NCBI GenBank assembly: GCA_964635065.1
Contig: CAZWMK010000109.1
Coordinates: 1 to 7,389 of the forward strand
DNA length: 7,389 nucleotides
DNA from: CAZWMK01 sp964635065
GTDB taxonomy: Bacteria; Pseudomonadota; Alphaproteobacteria; Sphingomonadales; Sphingomonadaceae
Direction: 5' to 3'
Made by a program: the position numbers and the translations under genes. Below are positions 1-5,595 of this stretch, one piece after another. The notes under the pieces were generated by a model. It saw only the letters and a program-made list of their open reading frames with translations. It searched no databases and had not been told where the DNA came from. The stretch's first letter is position 1, and each line of letters opens with the position of its first letter.

Positions 1-453
1 GACCGCCGCCTCAGTATGACCGGCACGCACCAGGACGCCACCCTCGCGCGCCACAAGCGGAAAGACGTGGCCCGGCGTCGTGATATGGTCGGCGCCCTTG
101 CTGCTGTCGATGGCGACCGCGATCGTGCGGGCGCGGTCGGCTGCCGAAATGCCGGTCGTCACGCCCTCGCGCGCTTCGATCGAAACGGTAAAGGCGGTCT
201 GGTGGCGCGTACCATTGTGCTGCGCCATCAAGGGCAGGCCAAGCTGGCGCACGCGGTCGACGGTCATTGTCAGGCAGATCAGGCCACGGCCATATTTTGC
301 CATGAAGTTGATCACATCCGGTGTTGCCATCTGCGCCGGGATGACAAGGTCGCCTTCATTTTCGCGGTCCTCGTCATCGACAAGGATGAACATGCGGCCA
401 TTGCGGGCTTCGTTGATGATGTCTTCGGGCGTCGCCAGAAAATCCTGGGTCAC
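1..453 (-). CDS. ribB: 3,4-dihydroxy-2-butanone 4-phosphate synthase (RibB or RibBA), 5' part, truncated by window edge
   Basis: Converts ribulose 5-phosphate to 3,4-dihydroxy-2-butanone 4-phosphate plus formate, giving the four-carbon unit for lumazine synthesis in the cytoplasm. The visible 151 codons have no stop. They carry the family signature DDEDRENEGDL (residues 26-36, acidic metal and substrate site), RHQTAFTVSIEA (83-94), GVTTGISAADRA (97-108), GHVFPL (128-133) and GHTEAA (145-150). The last two hold the catalytic His and Glu known from the family. The start is GTG at 453, whose GTGA overlaps the ribE stop; a GGAGA Shine-Dalgarno lies 7 nt upstream (465-461). The overlap implies translational coupling to ribE. 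A C-terminal GTP cyclohydrolase II-like domain (RibBA fusion), common in alphaproteobacteria, may follow beyond the window, so the symbol could be ribBA. Confidence 0.95.
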   Translation of the reverse strand, partial: MTQDFLATPEDIINEARNGRMFILVDDEDRENEGDLVIPAQMATPDVINFMAKYGRGLICLTMTVDRVRQLGLPLMAQHNGTRHQTAFTVSIEAREGVTTGISAADRARTIAVAIDSSKGADHITTPGHVFPLVAREGGVLVRAGHTEAAV

Positions 454-1061
454 TTTGCTGTCTCCAAGACTTCGCGCATGCGGCCGAGATAGCGCGCCAG
501 CACGTCGATTTCGATATTCACCGCCTGTCCGGTCTCTGCCGAACCAAAGCTTGTATGCTGCGCCGTGTGCGGGATGATGTTGACGCCGAACAGAACGCCA
601 TCGTCCGTGTCGCTCACCTCGTTCACCGTCAGCGACACGCCATCCAGCGTCACCGAGCCTTTGGGGGCAATGAAGGGCGCTATGCTTTTGGGTGCAGCAA
701 AACGGAACCGGCGGCTGTCGCCATCGGCTGTGATCGACGCGATGTGCCCGACAGCGTCGACATGGCCGGTGACGATGTGGCCGCCCAGTTCATCGCCAAT
801 TTTCAGCGCACGCTCAAGGTTCAGGCGGCGCCCTGCAGCCCACATGTCGTCTGCCGTACGCGACTGGGTTTCGCCCGAAATATCGACAGAGAACCACCCC
901 TGACCCTTGTCGACAACCGTCAGGCAGACGCCCGAACAGGCGATCGAAGCGCCGATGGCAATGGTCGCGCTGTCATAGGCCGTGGCAATCACCGCACGCA
1001 GGTCGCCGCGCGCCTGCGTTTCGGTGATGGTGCCAATATCTGTGATGATCCCGGTAAACAT
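450..1061 (-). CDS. ribE: Riboflavin synthase, alpha subunit (RibE/RibC type)
   Basis: Catalyses the last step of riboflavin synthesis, the dismutation of two 6,7-dimethyl-8-ribityllumazine molecules, as a cytoplasmic trimer. The 203-residue length is normal. The two lumazine-binding barrels are visible. The N-barrel opens with the diagnostic MFTGIIT (1-7) and has CSGVCLTVV (42-50). The C-barrel opens near GGHIVTGHVDAVG (93-105) and has the matching DGVSLTVNEV. The start ATG at 1061 lies 3 nt after the ribD stop (TGA GC ATG arrangement, with the stop at 1067-1065), and GGAGAG at 1074-1069 gives a Shine-Dalgarno 7 nt upstream, inside the end of ribD. The stop overlaps the GTG of ribB. Naming differs between species: ribE here means the alpha-type synthase, called ribC in E. 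coli, not lumazine synthase. Confidence 0.96.
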   Translation of the reverse strand: MFTGIITDIGTITETQARGDLRAVIATAYDSATIAIGASIACSGVCLTVVDKGQGWFSVDISGETQSRTADDMWAAGRRLNLERALKIGDELGGHIVTGHVDAVGHIASITADGDSRRFRFAAPKSIAPFIAPKGSVTLDGVSLTVNEVSDTDDGVLFGVNIIPHTAQHTSFGSAETGQAVNIEIDVLARYLGRMREVLETAK

Positions 1062-1064
1062 GCA

Positions 1065-2069
1065 TCAACTCTCCAGCGCGCGCTCGTAAACCTCAAGCGC
1101 GTCCTTGCCAAGCCGTCGCCCCATGGCGAATTGCCAGCGGCCATGTGCCGCAGCCAGTTGCTCGGGTGCAAAACCAGCGATGGCGGGGCGACCATGGCCG
1201 AGAATGATCGGCGCACGATAGACGATCAAGCGGTCGACCATGTCGGCCGCCAGAAAGGCCCCTGCCACAGCGGCGCCGCCTTCGACCAGCACGTGATTGA
1301 CCGCAGGCAGCGCCACAAGGTCATCCAGCGCACGCAAAATGAGGGGATTGCGCCCTGCCAGCCTGAACCGGGCCGGAACAGCCGAAAGCGAAGCGCTGAG
1401 CACCGCGGCTGGCGGCGTGCGATCTTCCAGCCCCGGCAGGCGGACATCCAGCAATGGGTCGTCTGCGAGCAGCGTGCCGCGCCCGATCAGGATCAGATCG
1501 CTTTGCGCCCGCATCAGATGCGCATGGGCGCGGGCCTCTGTCCCGGTAATCCACTGCGACTCGCCGCTTGCCATGGCAATCTGTCCATCAAGCGACAGCG
1601 CGAGCTTGAGCGTGACATGCGGCCGGCCATGGATCTGGCGGCACATGAAGCCGGCATTCAACCGCTGCGCGTCTGCGGCGCGCACATCTTCTGTGACCGC
1701 AATGCCAGCCTGGCGCAAACGTGCGATGCCGGCGCCGTGTGTCCGGGGATCAGGATCGCCGCAAGCAACAACGACACGGGCAACTCCGGCTGCAACCAGC
1801 AGATCGGTACAGGCCGGGCCACGCCCTTCATGCGCACAGGGTTCCAGCGTGACATAGGCCGTGGCACCGCGCGCTGCCTCTCCCGCCTGCAAGAGCGCCA
1901 TGGCTTCGGCATGGGGGCGACCGCCCGGCTGGGTCCAGCCGCGTCCGGCCACGCGCCCGTCCCGCACGATCACGCAGCCCACCGCCGGGCAATGCGCCGT
2001 ACGACCCAGACCGCGCGCCGCCAGTGTCAGCGCCACGCCCATCCAGCGCGCGTCGGCGGCAGGATGCAT
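1065..2069 (-). CDS. ribD: Bifunctional diaminohydroxyphosphoribosylaminopyrimidine deaminase / 5-amino-6-(5-phosphoribosylamino)uracil reductase RibD
   Basis: Carries out the second and third steps of the GTP branch of riboflavin synthesis: deamination, then NADPH-dependent reduction of the ribosyl side chain. From the ATG at 2069 the protein is 334 residues, slightly short of the usual 350-370. The N-terminal cytidine-deaminase-like domain has zinc ligands in HAE (H53, E55 catalytic) and PCAHEGRGPAC (C78, C87). The C-terminal reductase domain has VTLKLALSLDGQIA, SGESQWITG, GRGTLLADDPLLDVR and the VLVEGGA nucleotide-binding turn, then VDRLIVYRAPIILG. The start lies 6 nt from a 100-N gap. A TTG at 2072 is also possible, and the Shine-Dalgarno would lie at the edge of or inside the gap, so the start is not fixed. 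The reading frame happens to continue through the Ns into the next gene; this is not a fusion. Residues 27-28 are CP where NP is usual. Confidence 0.93.
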   Translation of the reverse strand: MHPAADARWMGVALTLAARGLGRTAHCPAVGCVIVRDGRVAGRGWTQPGGRPHAEAMALLQAGEAARGATAYVTLEPCAHEGRGPACTDLLVAAGVARVVVACGDPDPRTHGAGIARLRQAGIAVTEDVRAADAQRLNAGFMCRQIHGRPHVTLKLALSLDGQIAMASGESQWITGTEARAHAHLMRAQSDLILIGRGTLLADDPLLDVRLPGLEDRTPPAAVLSASLSAVPARFRLAGRNPLILRALDDLVALPAVNHVLVEGGAAVAGAFLAADMVDRLIVYRAPIILGHGRPAIAGFAPEQLAAAHGRWQFAMGRRLGKDALEVYERALES

Positions 2070-2075
2070 CAAGGT

Positions 2076-2175
2076 NNNNNNNNNNNNNNNNNNNNNNNNN
2101 NNNNNNNNNNNNNNNNNNNNNNNNNNNNNNNNNNNNNNNNNNNNNNNNNNNNNNNNNNNNNNNNNNNNNNNNNNN
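2076..2175. other. Scaffold gap of 100 N between a membrane-protein gene and ribD
   Basis: A run of exactly 100 N, a conventional placeholder, so the true distance is unknown. The flanks share no repeated sequence, unlike the second gap. The missing piece holds the C-terminal part of the small membrane protein, any ribD leader and Shine-Dalgarno, and possibly one or more further genes. Confidence 0.97.
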
Positions 2176-2312
2176 TCGCGCTTCATGTAGCCCCACCGGC
2201 TTTCCAGCAGAAAGCCGGTCATGACGATCGACGTGATACCCACCGACAGCGCCGCGAACATCAGGTTGCGCCGACCGATTCCCTGGATCTTGGCAACAAG
2301 CCAGCTTTTCAA
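2176..2312 (-). CDS. Conserved-looking small inner-membrane protein, N-terminal fragment (3' end lost in gap)
   Basis: I do not recognise a named family. About 45 codons are visible. Read from the TTG at 2312 the protein begins MKSWLVAKIQGIGRRN, a basic amphipathic head, followed by one hydrophobic segment of about 20 residues (17-36, LMFAALSVGITSIVMTGFLL), then ESRWGYMKR running into the Ns. This suggests an N-in single-pass inner-membrane protein with a periplasmic C-terminal part. I prefer the TTG start because GGAGAG lies directly upstream with ordinary spacing. The in-frame ATG at 2336 would add eight residues but has no visible Shine-Dalgarno. The gene points the same way as ribD and may be cotranscribed with it, though the gap length is unknown. 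Function is unknown. Confidence 0.6.
2195..2219. repeat. Perfect 10-bp inverted repeat inside the membrane-protein gene, beside the gap
   Basis: Arms ACCGGCTTTC (2195-2204) and GAAAGCCGGT (2210-2219) are separated by a 5-nt loop. They encode part of the end of the membrane segment and the following residues (Thr-Gly-Phe to Glu-Ser-Arg). There is no T-run on either side, so it does not look like a terminator. It may be chance coding sequence; it lies 20 bp from the gap edge. Confidence 0.6.
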
Positions 2313-2388
2313 GCGTCTCTCCGCAGCATGCGACATGCACGAGCCGCAAGGCACCGTGGCGCACCCGTGCGCGCGATCGCTACATAAG

Positions 2389-2428
2389 GCCAAGTGGCGG
2401 GTTTAGCCAGTCTTGGCGCGCAGGCGCC
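2389..2428 (-). promoter_or_regulatory. Two overlapping hairpins in the probable leader of the membrane-protein transcript
   Basis: Hairpin one pairs GCCAAG plus TGGC (2389-2398) with GCCA plus CTTGGC (2406-2417), with a 2-nt bulge and a 7-nt loop. Hairpin two pairs GGCGC (2415-2419) with GCGCC (2424-2428). They share bases 2415-2417, so both cannot form fully at once. They lie between a candidate minus-strand promoter and the TTG start. No T-run is present, so there is no evidence for attenuation. Confidence 0.3.
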
Positions 2429-2451
2429 GAAATTCTTGTACATTCGCATAA

Positions 2452-2480
2452 ATACTACAGCTGTGTCGAAAATATCACAA
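2452..2480 (-). promoter_or_regulatory. Candidate sigma-70 promoter reading toward the membrane-protein gene and rib operon
   Basis: On the minus strand a TTGTGA -35 (2480-2475) and a TAGTAT -10 (2457-2452) are spaced by exactly 17 nt. Each box matches four of six consensus positions. Transcription would begin near 2445, giving a leader of about 130 nt. This is a motif match only. Confidence 0.35.
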
Positions 2481-2524
2481 CCGCACACATTGTCATTTTG
2501 CACGACGATGCACTGTTGGGGCTT

Positions 2525-2553
2525 TTGGCCAGTATTGCTAGAGCAGCTATCAA
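2525..2553 (+). promoter_or_regulatory. Candidate promoter for the TonB-dependent receptor
   Basis: TTGGCC (2525-2530) and TATCAA (2548-2553) are separated by 17 nt, each matching four of six sigma-70 positions. The predicted leader is about 180 nt. The match is weak, and sphingomonad promoters are often non-consensus. Confidence 0.25.
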
Positions 2554-2683
2554 GCGGGGCGCGCGTCGACCTGCCCAATAAGCATGGCGACCACGTCAGT
2601 CGTCATGATCCGGGACAGTGGGAGGAGGAAGCATTCCAGCATCACACAATATCGAACAGGCCTTTGGCCGACCGATACGCGCG

Positions 2684-2746
2684 ATGACTGTCGTCTTCAC
2701 CCACTCTGCCCCAAATGAGCAAATAAGAGGGAGTTTCTCCAGATGA
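2684..2746 (+). other. Possible 20-codon leader ORF overlapping the receptor start
   Basis: An ATG at 2684 opens a frame encoding MTVVFTHSAPNEQIRGSFSR. Its TGA (2744-2746) overlaps the receptor ATG (2743-2745) as ATGA, the arrangement used for translational coupling. The same frame is open back to a GTG at 2618, next to a GGAGGAGGA tract. The ATG itself has no clear Shine-Dalgarno, and the receptor has its own, so this may be chance. Confidence 0.2.
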
Positions 2747-5229
2747 ACAACATCCAGACCAAGGCACGCCGCGGCGTTGCCGTGCTCATGTCGGCCACGG
2801 CGCTGTGTGCCATGTCGACGCCGGCCTTCGCCCAGGACGCAGCCCCCGCCGCCGAAGAGCAGGGCGGCCTGTCGGAAATCGTCGTGACCGCCCGCAAGCG
2901 CGCTGAAAGCGTGCAAGACATTCCGGTCACCGTGTCGGCCCTGTCGGCAGAAGAAATTCAGCGCAAGGACATTTCGAGCTTCGAAAAGATCGCCGCTTCG
3001 ACGCCTAACTTCTCGGTCGGCCGTTCGTCGAACGGTTCTGGCGCCCAGCTGACGCTGCGCGGCATCGGTTCGTCCTCGACCTCGATCGGCATCGAGCAGT
3101 CGGTCGCCGTGGTCGTCGACGGCGTCTATTATGGCCATGGCCGCGTCATCAACGAAGGCTTCTTCGACCTTGAACGCCTCGAACTGCTGAAGGGTCCGCA
3201 GGCCCTGTTCTTCGGTAAGAACGCAACCGCAGGCGTCGTCTCGCTGACCACCGCCGATCCGACCAGCGAATTCATGGTCCAGGCCCGTGCCGGTTATGAA
3301 TTCAAGGCCGAACAGATCCTCGGCGAAGTCGTCGCATCGGGCCCGCTCTCGGACACGCTCGGCATTCGCGTCGCCGTGCGCGGTACCAAGGCCTATGACG
3401 AATATTACAAGAACGTCTCGCCGGCGGTGCCATACAACACCTTCGATATCGCCACGGGCAATGTCCAGAACCACATCGCAGAGCCGACCAAGGGCGGCCC
3501 GCGCGAGCGTGAATATCTTGGCCGCGTGACCTTGAAGTGGGAACCGACCGACGAACTGACCGCCACCCTCAAAGTGTCGGGCGCCTACAACAAGAACGTC
3601 GGCGCGTCCTACAACTTCGGCGTCACCGCCTGCGAAGACGGCTTCAGCACGCTGAACCCGACCTTTGCCTGCGGCCAGAAGTTTGTCACGCACCAGAACA
3701 ACATCCCGGCGGATATTGCCGCGAACTTCCCCTATGCGGGCGAAGACGGCAAGCTCTACAACCGTTACAAGTCGTTCGCAGTCACCGGCAACGTCAACTA
3801 TGAACTCGAAAATATGACGTTGACCTCGGTCACCAACTATAACTGGAACAACAACCGCTGGGCCTGCGCCTGCGACCACCAGAGCAGCTCGCCGAATGGC
3901 GTCGACCGTTACACTGGCGCACCGCTTCCGGGCGGCACCTGGGCGACCGAAAATTCGAGCCTCGACGCCTTCTCGCAGGAACTGCGCCTGCTCACCAGCT
4001 ATGACGGCCCGGTCAACGTCATGATCGGCGCCTATTACCAGAAGACCAAGCGCAATTTCGCGCAGTGGATCATGTTTGCTGGTCTGCAGGACAGCACGCA
4101 GTCGGCCCGCAACCGCTACCTGGCCACCACCAAGGTCAGCTCGACCGATGGTGAAACCATTGCCGGTTTCGGTCAGCTGATCTGGGAAATGTCGGAAACC
4201 GTCGAAGCGACCGCCGGTCTGCGTTACACGCATGAAACCAAGGACAGCGTGTTTGCCCAGCCGTACAACAACGCGGCACTGACGGGCATCTTCCGTCCGG
4301 AAAGCGATCCGCTTGGCGTTGTCCGTCCGAAGCAGACCTTCAACAACTGGTCGCCGGAAGCCACGATTTCGTGGAAGCCGATGGACGATGTCATGATCTA
4401 TGGCTCGTTCAAGACCGGCTACAAGTCGGGTGGCGCGTCGATCAGCGGCATCAACTCGGCCCTGTCGAACGATCCGCTGGGCGATCTCACCTTCAACCCG
4501 GAAAAGGCCGTCGGCTTTGAAACCGGCGTGAAGTCGACGCTGCTCGACAACCAGCTCCGCCTGAACCTCGGCCTGTACACCTATAAGTACAAGGATCTGC
4601 AGGTTGACTTCTTCAACTCGCCGATCTTCGCCTTCAACACGCTGACCGCCGATGCCCGCACCAAGGGTGTCGAACTCGACTTCGAATATGCGCCGATGAG
4701 CGTTTCTGGCCTGAGCCTGCGTGGCTCGATCAACTACAACAAGGCCCGTTACACCAGCTTCATCGGTCCGTGCTATTCGGGTCAGACCCCGGCTGCCGGC
4801 TGCTCGATCGTGTTGGCCGATGGCGGTCTCCGTCAGAACCTGAAGGGTAAGGCCCTGGCGGTTGCACCGGAATGGACCGGCTCGCTCGGCATCAGCTATG
4901 ACACCGACTTCAGCGATACGCTGCGCGGTGGCCTGGCGATCGACGCCCGTTACAGCGACAACTACCTGGCCTCGGGCTTCAACCACCCGGCCTCGAATGT
5001 GAAGAGCTATGTCAACCTCGATGCCAGCGTCCGCGTTGGTTCGCAGGATGACCGTTGGGAAGTGGCCCTCATCGGCAAGAACCTGACCAACCGCTTCTAC
5101 ATCTCGGGCGTGGTTGACGGTCCGTCGACCGGCAGCGGCACCGGCACGCCGGGCGGCGTCATCGCCGACCAGACCGGTTACGGCAACACGCCGCGTACCG
5201 TTCAGGTCCAGCTGACGGTTCGTTACTGA
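2743..5229 (+). CDS. TonB-dependent outer-membrane receptor, substrate unknown
   Basis: Takes up a scarce ligand across the outer membrane using energy from TonB-ExbB-ExbD. It is complete at 828 residues, a normal size. A signal peptide (basic head, hydrophobic core, cleavage after AFA, residue 30) is followed by a TonB box EIVVTA (45-50), a plug domain (about 57-170, with GPQALFFGKNATAG at 151-164) and a beta-barrel ending in VQVQLTVRY, with the terminal aromatic residue expected for BAM insertion. AGAGGGAG (2726-2733) lies 9 nt before the ATG. The mature protein has six cysteines in three close pairs: C297/C310, C375/C377 and C677/C687. Codon use is strongly biased to CTG, GTC, TCG and AAC, suggesting high expression. 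The plug and barrel resemble the large sphingomonad family often annotated as siderophore receptors; that label does not identify a substrate. The downstream AraC-type gene is a plausible regulator. Confidence 0.95.
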   Translation: MNNIQTKARRGVAVLMSATALCAMSTPAFAQDAAPAAEEQGGLSEIVVTARKRAESVQDIPVTVSALSAEEIQRKDISSFEKIAASTPNFSVGRSSNGSGAQLTLRGIGSSSTSIGIEQSVAVVVDGVYYGHGRVINEGFFDLERLELLKGPQALFFGKNATAGVVSLTTADPTSEFMVQARAGYEFKAEQILGEVVASGPLSDTLGIRVAVRGTKAYDEYYKNVSPAVPYNTFDIATGNVQNHIAEPTKGGPREREYLGRVTLKWEPTDELTATLKVSGAYNKNVGASYNFGVTACEDGFSTLNPTFACGQKFVTHQNNIPADIAANFPYAGEDGKLYNRYKSFAVTGNVNYELENMTLTSVTNYNWNNNRWACACDHQSSSPNGVDRYTGAPLPGGTWATENSSLDAFSQELRLLTSYDGPVNVMIGAYYQKTKRNFAQWIMFAGLQDSTQSARNRYLATTKVSSTDGETIAGFGQLIWEMSETVEATAGLRYTHETKDSVFAQPYNNAALTGIFRPESDPLGVVRPKQTFNNWSPEATISWKPMDDVMIYGSFKTGYKSGGASISGINSALSNDPLGDLTFNPEKAVGFETGVKSTLLDNQLRLNLGLYTYKYKDLQVDFFNSPIFAFNTLTADARTKGVELDFEYAPMSVSGLSLRGSINYNKARYTSFIGPCYSGQTPAAGCSIVLADGGLRQNLKGKALAVAPEWTGSLGISYDTDFSDTLRGGLAIDARYSDNYLASGFNHPASNVKSYVNLDASVRVGSQDDRWEVALIGKNLTNRFYISGVVDGPSTGSGTGTPGGVIADQTGYGNTPRTVQVQLTVRY

Positions 5230-5234
5230 TCGAG

Positions 5235-5272
5235 ACTGTCTGGCGTCTTGCAACAGCAGGGCGCCAGACAGT
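5235..5272 (+). repeat. Perfect 11-bp inverted repeat just after the receptor stop
   Basis: ACTGTCTGGCG (5235-5245) pairs exactly with CGCCAGACAGT (5262-5272) across a 16-nt loop, and a G-T and a C-G pair can extend the stem inward. It begins 5 nt after the receptor stop and has no T-run. It may be a 3' stabilising hairpin or part of a tandem termination structure with the next one. Confidence 0.7.
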
Positions 5273-5275
5273 GAT

Positions 5276-5310
5276 AAACGGGCAGTTTCTCTAGAAACTG
5301 CCCGTTTTTT
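5276..5310 (+). terminator. Strong intrinsic terminator of the receptor gene
   Basis: A perfect 14-bp stem, AAACGGGCAGTTTC (5276-5289) with GAAACTGCCCGTTT (5294-5307), closes a TCTA loop and runs into six Ts (5305-5310). It should end transcription from the receptor before the AraC-type gene. On the other strand the T-run is only three bases, so activity there should be weak. Confidence 0.93.
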
Positions 5311-5334
5311 CTTGCCCGCCTCGGGGCAACATGG

Positions 5335-5363
5335 TTAACAAAATCTACATATTGATTTATAAT
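5335..5363 (+). promoter_or_regulatory. Near-consensus sigma-70 promoter for the AraC-type regulator
   Basis: TTAACA (5335-5340) and a perfect TATAAT (5358-5363) are separated by exactly 17 nt. The predicted start is near 5370, giving a leader of about 20 nt. A Shine-Dalgarno-like GGGAAAG (5377-5383) precedes the ATG at 5390 by 6 nt. With the terminator just upstream, this makes the regulator an independent transcription unit. Confidence 0.75.
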
Positions 5364-5385
5364 CTCGCCGGTTCACGGGAAAGCG

Positions 5386-5440
5386 ACCCATGATTTCCCT
5401 GCGCTATTATCTGCCAAGACCGGATCTGCGCCGTTATATC
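5386..5440 (+). repeat. Left copy of an exact 55-bp duplication flanking the gap (start of the AraC-type gene)
   Basis: These 55 bases are identical to 5541-5595 and end exactly at the Ns. They hold the ATG (5390) and first 17 codons of the regulator, attached to its real promoter and Shine-Dalgarno. In the likely true sequence this copy continues directly into 5596. Confidence 0.97.
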
Positions 5441-5540
5441 NNNNNNNNNNNNNNNNNNNNNNNNNNNNNNNNNNNNNNNNNNNNNNNNNNNNNNNNNNNN
5501 NNNNNNNNNNNNNNNNNNNNNNNNNNNNNNNNNNNNNNNN
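5441..5540. other. Scaffold gap of 100 N, probably with no missing sequence
   Basis: Exactly 100 N flanked by the two ends of an exact 55-bp overlap. The simplest reading is that the two contigs overlap by 55 bp and the scaffolder inserted Ns instead of merging them. Removing the Ns and one copy gives an intact gene with promoter and Shine-Dalgarno. Confidence 0.9.
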
Positions 5541-5595
5541 ACCCATGATTTCCCTGCGCTATTATCTGCCAAGACCGGATCTGCGCCGTTATATC
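5541..5595 (+). repeat. Right copy of the exact 55-bp duplication flanking the gap
   Basis: Identical over all 55 bases to 5386-5440 and starts exactly at the end of the Ns. It repeats the ATG (5545) and first 17 codons of the regulator, here with no promoter because the gap lies upstream. Confidence 0.97.

Larger units (their letters stand above)
2313..2742. other. Divergent intergenic region between the membrane-protein gene and the receptor gene
   Basis: About 430 bp with no convincing protein gene. It is more AT-rich in the middle (about 2430-2515) than its surroundings, as expected of a control region. It holds weak promoter candidates for both strands, hairpins at 2389-2428, a TGCAC direct repeat at 2499-2513, a purine-rich tract GGGAGGAGGAA around 2620-2630 and a possible leader ORF at 2684-2746. 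I found no tRNA, no FMN riboswitch-like conserved core and no transposon end. Open frames across it lack Shine-Dalgarno sequences and family features. Confidence 0.7.

Noticed and set aside
555..2387. Long open frame (610 codons) on the plus strand across ribE and ribD
   Set aside because: It runs antisense to two well-defined enzymes and through 100 Ns, and its translation is low-complexity Arg/His/Ala-rich sequence with no recognisable domain.
2394..2687. 97-codon open frame in the divergent intergenic region
   Set aside because: No Shine-Dalgarno, no recognisable motif and composition unlike neighbouring proteins; it overlaps the AT-rich control region.
2313..2742. Possible FMN riboswitch controlling the rib operon
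   Set aside because: I looked on both strands for the conserved RFN-element core segments and did not find them. If one exists it may lie in the gap at 2076-2175 or elsewhere.
2596..5253. Very long open frame (885 codons) on the minus strand opposite the receptor
   Set aside because: It is a shadow created by the strong codon bias of the receptor gene. It is rich in Arg, Val, Gly and Asp with no family features, no good start context and no Shine-Dalgarno, whereas the plus-strand frame is a clear receptor with a signal peptide and proper C-terminus.
5386..5595. Real tandem duplication or target-site duplication of a mobile element hidden by the gap
   Set aside because: The copies stop exactly at both gap edges and total 55 bp. 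Known target-site duplications are far shorter, and no transposon ends are visible. The overlap explanation is simpler, although only reads can settle it.
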